A stretch of 64,000 bases of DNA, from NCBI RefSeq assembly GCF_017742245.1, contig NZ_JAGHKO010000011.1, positions 124,001-188,000 on the forward strand, in the 5' to 3' direction. The DNA comes from Niastella soli. Its GTDB lineage: Bacteria > Bacteroidota > Bacteroidia > Chitinophagales > Chitinophagaceae. Under the pieces are notes generated by a model that worked only from the letters and a program-made list of their open reading frames with translations, was not told where the DNA came from and did no database searches. Position numbers and translations under genes: made by a program. The first letter of the stretch is position 1. Every line of letters begins with the position of its first letter. Below are positions 59,874 to 64,000 of this stretch, piece after piece.

Positions 59874-61064
59874 TTACATCTTTGTACTATATACCAACAC
59901 CACTGCAACCAGTCCCGCTACAAAAAAGCCGGTTACCAGTGCACCAACGCCATGTATCAGCTGATTGCTGATAAAGGTGCCAATACCGGAGCCTACAAAG
60001 AAAAAGATGGTGCCGTATACGGAAGCCGCCAGCCCGGCTTTATCACCCAATGGTTCCAGTGCAATGGCTGAGCTATTAGGGTCAGCTGCAATGAATATGC
60101 AGGAGATGAGCCCAAGCAGGATAAAAAACAGCGGTGCAGGCGGTGGGTCACCCAATATGTATGTTGACAAAAGAAGGATAGTAGCTACTGCAAAGAAACC
60201 TGCTAATAAAATGCGGATTGTTTTGCGTGCGCCGTATCTTTTTGAAAAGTAGGAATTGCTCACAGCAGAAACAGCCATGAAGAGACCAATTGATCCGAAT
60301 ATAATAGGAAATAAGGCTGGCCGTTGATAAATAGTGCCAATAATGCGCTCCGAGCTGGAGATATAGGAGCTGAATACTGAAAAAAGAAGCGTGGCAATGG
60401 TAACGTATCTTAAAAAGATGCGGTTCTGTATAATGGATACCAGCTTGTGTGCTGTGCTCTTAAGATCTCCTTTTGATCTGGCCGATACCGGATGTGACTC
60501 TTTCATGCGGAATGACCAAATAAATACGATCACGGCAAAGGCTGGAGGAATGGAGAAAACCACCCGCCAGGAAAAGTATTTCAACACCAATGCACCTAAC
60601 GCAGGCGCCACTACAGGAGTGAACAGAAATACGAATAGGACCAGCGACATAACCCTTGCCATGGCATCACCTGCATACCGGTCACGTACAGCTGCAATAG
60701 AGGTCATAAAAACAGCTGCAGCTCCCATGCCGGCAATAAATCGGAAAACATACATCCAGTACAGGCTACCCGCAAATGCGGTACAAAAGCCAGTGATAAC
60801 ATACAAAACAATACCGGCCCGTAAGATAGGTAAACGGCCCAGCCTGTCTGTAAGGTAACCAAACAATAGCTGGGTTACCTGACCCATAAAAAAGCATGAA
60901 ACCAGTTGAGCGGTCTCTGTACCTGAGTTGCCTGATGAGAAGTGTTTACGTACATCTGCAAAGGCTGGCAGCATAATGTCTATACCCAATGCCGTCAGGA
61001 TCATAGAACTGGCCGTAAAGGCAATAAATTCCTTTGATACCAATGTTTTCTTTACAGGGTCCAT
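59874..61064 (-). CDS. Bcr/CflA-type multidrug MFS transporter
   Basis: The 396-residue inner-membrane protein has 12 predicted helices and DHA1/Bcr-CflA signatures: LTALGIDIMLPAFADVRKHF in TM1, QLLFGYLTDRLGRLPILRAG as the loop 2-3 motif, and RVMSLVLFVFLFTPVVAPALG with the antiporter-type motif in TM5. Such pumps export drugs or metabolites by proton antiport. A -7-like element lies 28 bp upstream. It is monocistronic. Confidence 0.9.
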   Translation of the reverse strand: MDPVKKTLVSKEFIAFTASSMILTALGIDIMLPAFADVRKHFSSGNSGTETAQLVSCFFMGQVTQLLFGYLTDRLGRLPILRAGIVLYVITGFCTAFAGSLYWMYVFRFIAGMGAAAVFMTSIAAVRDRYAGDAMARVMSLVLFVFLFTPVVAPALGALVLKYFSWRVVFSIPPAFAVIVFIWSFRMKESHPVSARSKGDLKSTAHKLVSIIQNRIFLRYVTIATLLFSVFSSYISSSERIIGTIYQRPALFPIIFGSIGLFMAVSAVSNSYFSKRYGARKTIRILLAGFFAVATILLLSTYILGDPPPAPLFFILLGLISCIFIAADPNSSAIALEPLGDKAGLAASVYGTIFFFVGSGIGTFISNQLIHGVGALVTGFFVAGLVAVVLVYSTKM

Positions 61065-61091
61065 ACTTATTTATAAAGAATAAATTATGGA

Positions 61092-61099
61092 CAAAGTTG
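61092..61099 (-). promoter_or_regulatory. Putative -7 element of the Bcr/CflA gene
   Basis: CAACTTTG on the minus strand has one mismatch to TAnnTTTG, with a TTG 18 nt upstream. It lies 27 nt before the start codon. Confidence 0.35.
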
Positions 61100-61142
61100 C
61101 AGAAAACTATCGGGTATCAACGGTGGTAATGGAGACATTTTT

Positions 61143-61169
61143 AGGGGGTAATTGCGTCAATTACCCCCT
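61143..61169. repeat. Perfect 12-bp inverted repeat
   Basis: AGGGGGTAATTG and CAATTACCCCCT flank CGT. It lies between the serine-hydrolase stop and the transporter promoter. There is no T-tract on the minus strand, so it may be a terminator of weak type or an operator for the transporter. Confidence 0.5.
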
Positions 61170-61194
61170 GTTTCATAATGTGACTGATGTTTTT

Positions 61195-63189
61195 TCACGG
61201 CTTCTCTTTCCCTTCTACCAGCAATTGACGCAGGTTTGATAGTAACTGATCTGAGGTATTGGAGTTGGTAAGAATTACGTACCCCATTTTCAGGTCCTTG
61301 TATACTTCAAACCGGCATTTGAAATCACCGTTATTACCGCCATGGCCAAATGATTTGCCATAGGGCGTTTCCCTTATTTCCAGGCTCATGCCCATATAAG
61401 TTGGGAACCTGGGGTGATAGGTAGTATCTTCAGAATGTTTTGAAAGAATGGTGTCGTACATAGCAGCAGACAGCCCTTTTTGTTCTAACAGATAAAGCGC
61501 AAACTTTGAAAAGATGATGGCTTCGGTATGCATGGAGGCTGCCATATTCGGTTGTTCGGGCGCATCGATCTTATTGGGCAGTTTGTTGTAATGCCCATTG
61601 GCCTTCATGTGTAGGAGGGAGTCATTTTTTGAAAAGAAGGTGTGGTACAACCCAATGGGCTCAATCACCTCTTCCTGTAATACTTTTTCTACTGGTTTGC
61701 CGGTGATCTTTTCTACCACCATTTTCAGGTATTGGAAACCTTCACCCGAATAACCAAAGGCGGTTCCCGGGGTGAACTTAAGGTCCAGCCGGCCGTTTTC
61801 GTTCATCCAGCGCCAGTTAGGAAACCCTGTTCGATGTGTTAATACATGGCGGGCGGTGATCAACTTATATCGCTCGTCATGTTCAATGTCCTTGTAGGGA
61901 AGGTATTCATGCAATGGTTTGTCGAGGTTAATAACATCGCGTTCTGCCAGCCGTTCCACCGCAAAGGCAAATACGGGTTTGGTAATGGAAGCGGCTTCAA
62001 ATAAGGTGTTATCATCTACCTTTTCACCTGTCATGCTGTTACGAACGCCATAGGTTTTATGATAAACCATTTTCCCATCTTTTATCAGCGCCAGCGAAAC
62101 ACCGGGTATACCATAATACTTCATGTAGGTTTCAATAAAATTGTCTAACTGGCTGGTGTTGGAAGATGTAAAATCAAACAGTATGCCTTTATCGGGAAGC
62201 AGATCAGGGGCAGGGTTAGAAGGAAGAATAAGATCGCGTGCTATGGTTTTTTGTGCGGTCTTTACTTCCACCGTTTCCGGTTTTTTCTGCATGGTGCCAT
62301 ACACTTTGTCGTCGGTTTGATAATAGGTATCGTATAAACTGATCTCGTATTTACCAACAGGAAGGGTTGCAGAATAATTTCCCAGGCTGTCCAGCGCGGT
62401 TTCAACCCACCCGTTTTTATTGGCGATCAAACAAACCTGTCCGGGTAATTTCGTTGTTACAGGTTTATCCCACTTTAATTTTCCCGAAAGGGTACCCAGT
62501 TTGGCGTTTGTGGGCAGAATAAGTACATCGCCCAGGCTGTTAGGATTCATATATTTCTCACCTCCCTTGCCCCAGGCCGAATAGGAAAAACTGCCATCCC
62601 CGTCTTTATCGAAAACATGGAAATCGAAACCAATCGATTTACCAACTACCAGCTCATTGCCTAACTGCATACGCCATTCGTAAATACGGGTGCTGCCATT
62701 TCGAACCATGGCTACCTCCATAATGCTCCAATTGGCGGTACTGGCAAATGGATCATAAAAAGCGTTATTGATATTGCGCAGTTTCTTACTGTACATAAAA
62801 GAGGCCACACCTGATCCTGATAACAGGTGGCGGGCATCAATACTTACTTCCAGTCCATCCTGCGTATTCCAGCGTACATTGTCAGACGTGTCTTCAATAA
62901 AATCATCATCAGTTATGGTGAACGCAACATATAAAGAGTGATTATCGAGCCGGTAACCCAACTGAAAGAACCCCGAGAAGTCTGCTTCGTTTTTAGGGTT
63001 GGTAGGGGAGAGGTCCATACCAATCGGGTACTTTTGGGCATTGCCGGGCCAGTCAGACAAATTACCGTCAACAGTGATTGGACCAAGTGGATAAGCATAG
63101 GCAATGTTGCCATTATGACCCAAAACAGGGATCGAGGCGAGCCAACAGCAGGTAAACAGGGAGATGATTTTAATGAGGATGTTTGACAT
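61195..63189 (-). CDS. CBM9-like/CarboxypepD-like/beta-lactamase-fold secreted hydrolase
   Basis: The 664-residue protein has a signal peptide (residues 1-24). Next comes a CBM9-like beta-sandwich (about 28-225; ITVDGNLSDWPG, SLYVAFTITDDDF, DGLEVSID) and a carboxypeptidase-regulatory-type module (about 232-315; LPVGKYEISLYDTYY). The C-terminal part (about 330-655) is a class C beta-lactamase/DD-peptidase-fold serine hydrolase. Its active-site motif S-x-x-K is Ser401-Lys404 in AASITKPVF, the Tyr motif is in FGYSGEGFQYL, and GHGGNNG stands in the KTG position. Esterase or D-peptidase activity is likely; sugar binding suggests a surface polysaccharide or glycan-ester target. It is monocistronic. 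Confidence 0.85.
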   Translation of the reverse strand: MSNILIKIISLFTCCWLASIPVLGHNGNIAYAYPLGPITVDGNLSDWPGNAQKYPIGMDLSPTNPKNEADFSGFFQLGYRLDNHSLYVAFTITDDDFIEDTSDNVRWNTQDGLEVSIDARHLLSGSGVASFMYSKKLRNINNAFYDPFASTANWSIMEVAMVRNGSTRIYEWRMQLGNELVVGKSIGFDFHVFDKDGDGSFSYSAWGKGGEKYMNPNSLGDVLILPTNAKLGTLSGKLKWDKPVTTKLPGQVCLIANKNGWVETALDSLGNYSATLPVGKYEISLYDTYYQTDDKVYGTMQKKPETVEVKTAQKTIARDLILPSNPAPDLLPDKGILFDFTSSNTSQLDNFIETYMKYYGIPGVSLALIKDGKMVYHKTYGVRNSMTGEKVDDNTLFEAASITKPVFAFAVERLAERDVINLDKPLHEYLPYKDIEHDERYKLITARHVLTHRTGFPNWRWMNENGRLDLKFTPGTAFGYSGEGFQYLKMVVEKITGKPVEKVLQEEVIEPIGLYHTFFSKNDSLLHMKANGHYNKLPNKIDAPEQPNMAASMHTEAIIFSKFALYLLEQKGLSAAMYDTILSKHSEDTTYHPRFPTYMGMSLEIRETPYGKSFGHGGNNGDFKCRFEVYKDLKMGYVILTNSNTSDQLLSNLRQLLVEGKEKP

Positions 63190-63472
63190 GGTAACTAGTT
63201 AATTGAAATATGACGATTGGCGGAGTAGGGAGGTTACAGGGGAACGGCGGATATCTTAAGGTAGTATTTATTGTCAATATGTTGCATGAAAGGTGACGAA
63301 TGGCAACGAAAATGTTTAACCACCAAGCTTTTTTATTGCGGAATATTTAAAGCATTATGGGCTATAAATACCCCATTTAGCTATTGGCAATCAATAATAA
63401 GTTCGGTTATGGTGTCCGTGACTATAAACAACGCTGGTATATTTATTGAGGCGTTACTGAAAACGATATTGT

Positions 63473-64000
63473 ATGGGAAAGGATAGAGAAAATAAATGGC
63501 AACCGGGTAAAGGAAAACCATCCGGTGCAAACAAAAATCAACCAGACATTCCGGCCGACCTGCCGACCAAACATCCCAATAGAAATACAAATAAACGAGC
63601 TGATCATACAACCACAGGGTCCACACAAAATAGAAACACCAATACTGGTTATAATGAAATAGTAACGAAAACACAGGTGGAAGAGCTACCCGGTATATTG
63701 ACCAGGGATGTTTTTATTGAGCTGACTGGTTTTGACAAGCCGCCCTGTATCAGTTTACTGATGCCAACACATAAGGCGGGCGTGGAGGTAAATGAACAGG
63801 CCGATATGACAGCATTTAAAGCCGCTTTGCAAAAGGTTGAAAAAATGCTGAACGAAAAAGGGATTGATCAATCCTCCATTAAAGACATGTTGCAACCAGG
63901 ATATGATCTCTTAAAAAATAATACATTCTGGCTTTCGCTTAATAATGGATTGGCGGTTTACATAGCCGATGGCTTTTTCAAATATGTAAAACTGGGTAAT
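63473..64000 (+). CDS. baeRF-type (archaeo-eukaryotic release factor-like) protein, N-terminal part
   Basis: The frame is open from ATG 63473 to the window edge (176 codons), so the gene is cut at its 3' end. The first 65 residues are Asn/Thr/Lys-rich and probably disordered. From residue 75 the sequence fits the bacterial archaeo-eukaryotic release-factor-like (baeRF) family: PCISLLMPTHKAGVEVNEQ, DMTAFKAALQKVEKML, MLQPGYDLLKNN, GLAVYIADGFFKYVKL. These proteins are predicted to act in ribosome rescue, hibernation or related processes. No signal peptide is present. Confidence 0.7.
   Translation, partial: MGKDRENKWQPGKGKPSGANKNQPDIPADLPTKHPNRNTNKRADHTTTGSTQNRNTNTGYNEIVTKTQVEELPGILTRDVFIELTGFDKPPCISLLMPTHKAGVEVNEQADMTAFKAALQKVEKMLNEKGIDQSSIKDMLQPGYDLLKNNTFWLSLNNGLAVYIADGFFKYVKLGN

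Noticed and set aside
63271-63486. 71-codon plus-strand frame at the right end
   Set aside because: It overlaps the start of the baeRF-type gene in another frame and has no homology pattern.

Overview
The window looks like chromosomal DNA of a Bacteroidota species, most likely Chitinophagaceae (Niastella/Chitinophaga-like). The grounds are a SusC/SusD pair, many SusD-style lipoproteins (lipobox then Ser/Lys), a C-terminal Por (T9SS) sorting domain, TAnnTTTG-type -7 promoter elements with almost no Shine-Dalgarno sequences, a bacillithiol-linked YtxJ protein, and several Bacteroidota-restricted families (DUF3472, DUF3826, YfiR-TonB receptor-hybrid kinase). The genus is inference. No rRNA, tRNA, CRISPR array, integrase or complete insertion sequence was seen.

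Layout. 0-7 kb (minus strand): a possible GH92-like start, a DUF3472 protein, a LacZ relic lacking its catalytic barrel, a T9SS cargo protein, an SRPBCC-like/isochorismatase pair and a GH28 polygalacturonase. 7-16.3 kb: housekeeping and regulatory genes (ABM monooxygenase, Prc protease, YqgE, quinone-oxidoreductase-like enzyme, AraC, DUF3826, pirin, Crp/Fnr, SDR, CarboxypepD_reg protein). 16.9-31.1 kb: a long plus-strand SusC/D locus with lipoproteins built on four repeat scaffolds (Ig-like, GLUG, LRR, seven RCC1 repeats), a small beta-barrel and two S41 peptidase-like lipoproteins. It carries no CAZyme. 31.1-35.6 kb: an 88-bp structured repeat in tandem, a conserved secreted protein, a sorbosone-dehydrogenase relic, a kinase-like domain fused to an Omp85-like barrel, and two small charged proteins. 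35.8-40.7 kb: MscS-type channel, thioesterase, DUF4287, YtxJ and topoisomerase III. 41-47 kb: a YfiR, TonB-receptor and hybrid histidine kinase operon. 47-52.5 kb: plant cell-wall functions, namely a PL22-like oligogalacturonate lyase, a CE15 glucuronoyl esterase and a GH11 xylanase, plus a SUMF1-fold lipoprotein. 52.8-64 kb: a MarR/MFS/isochorismatase-like operon, small lipoproteins, a LytTR regulator, a Bcr/CflA transporter, a CBM9-like/beta-lactamase-fold hydrolase and the start of a baeRF-type protein.

How the genes fit together. CE15, GH11, GH28 and PL22 suggest growth on xylan and pectin; the xylanase promoter is flanked by two LacI-type palindromes. The SusC/D locus more likely handles protein or peptide ligands.

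The strongest undescribed candidate is a structured intergenic element present twice (about 37.46-37.68 kb and 50.50-50.76 kb). Both copies share a -7-like promoter, two hairpins and a terminator with a U-tract, and one carries an inserted hairpin. This is best explained as a free-standing small RNA family.
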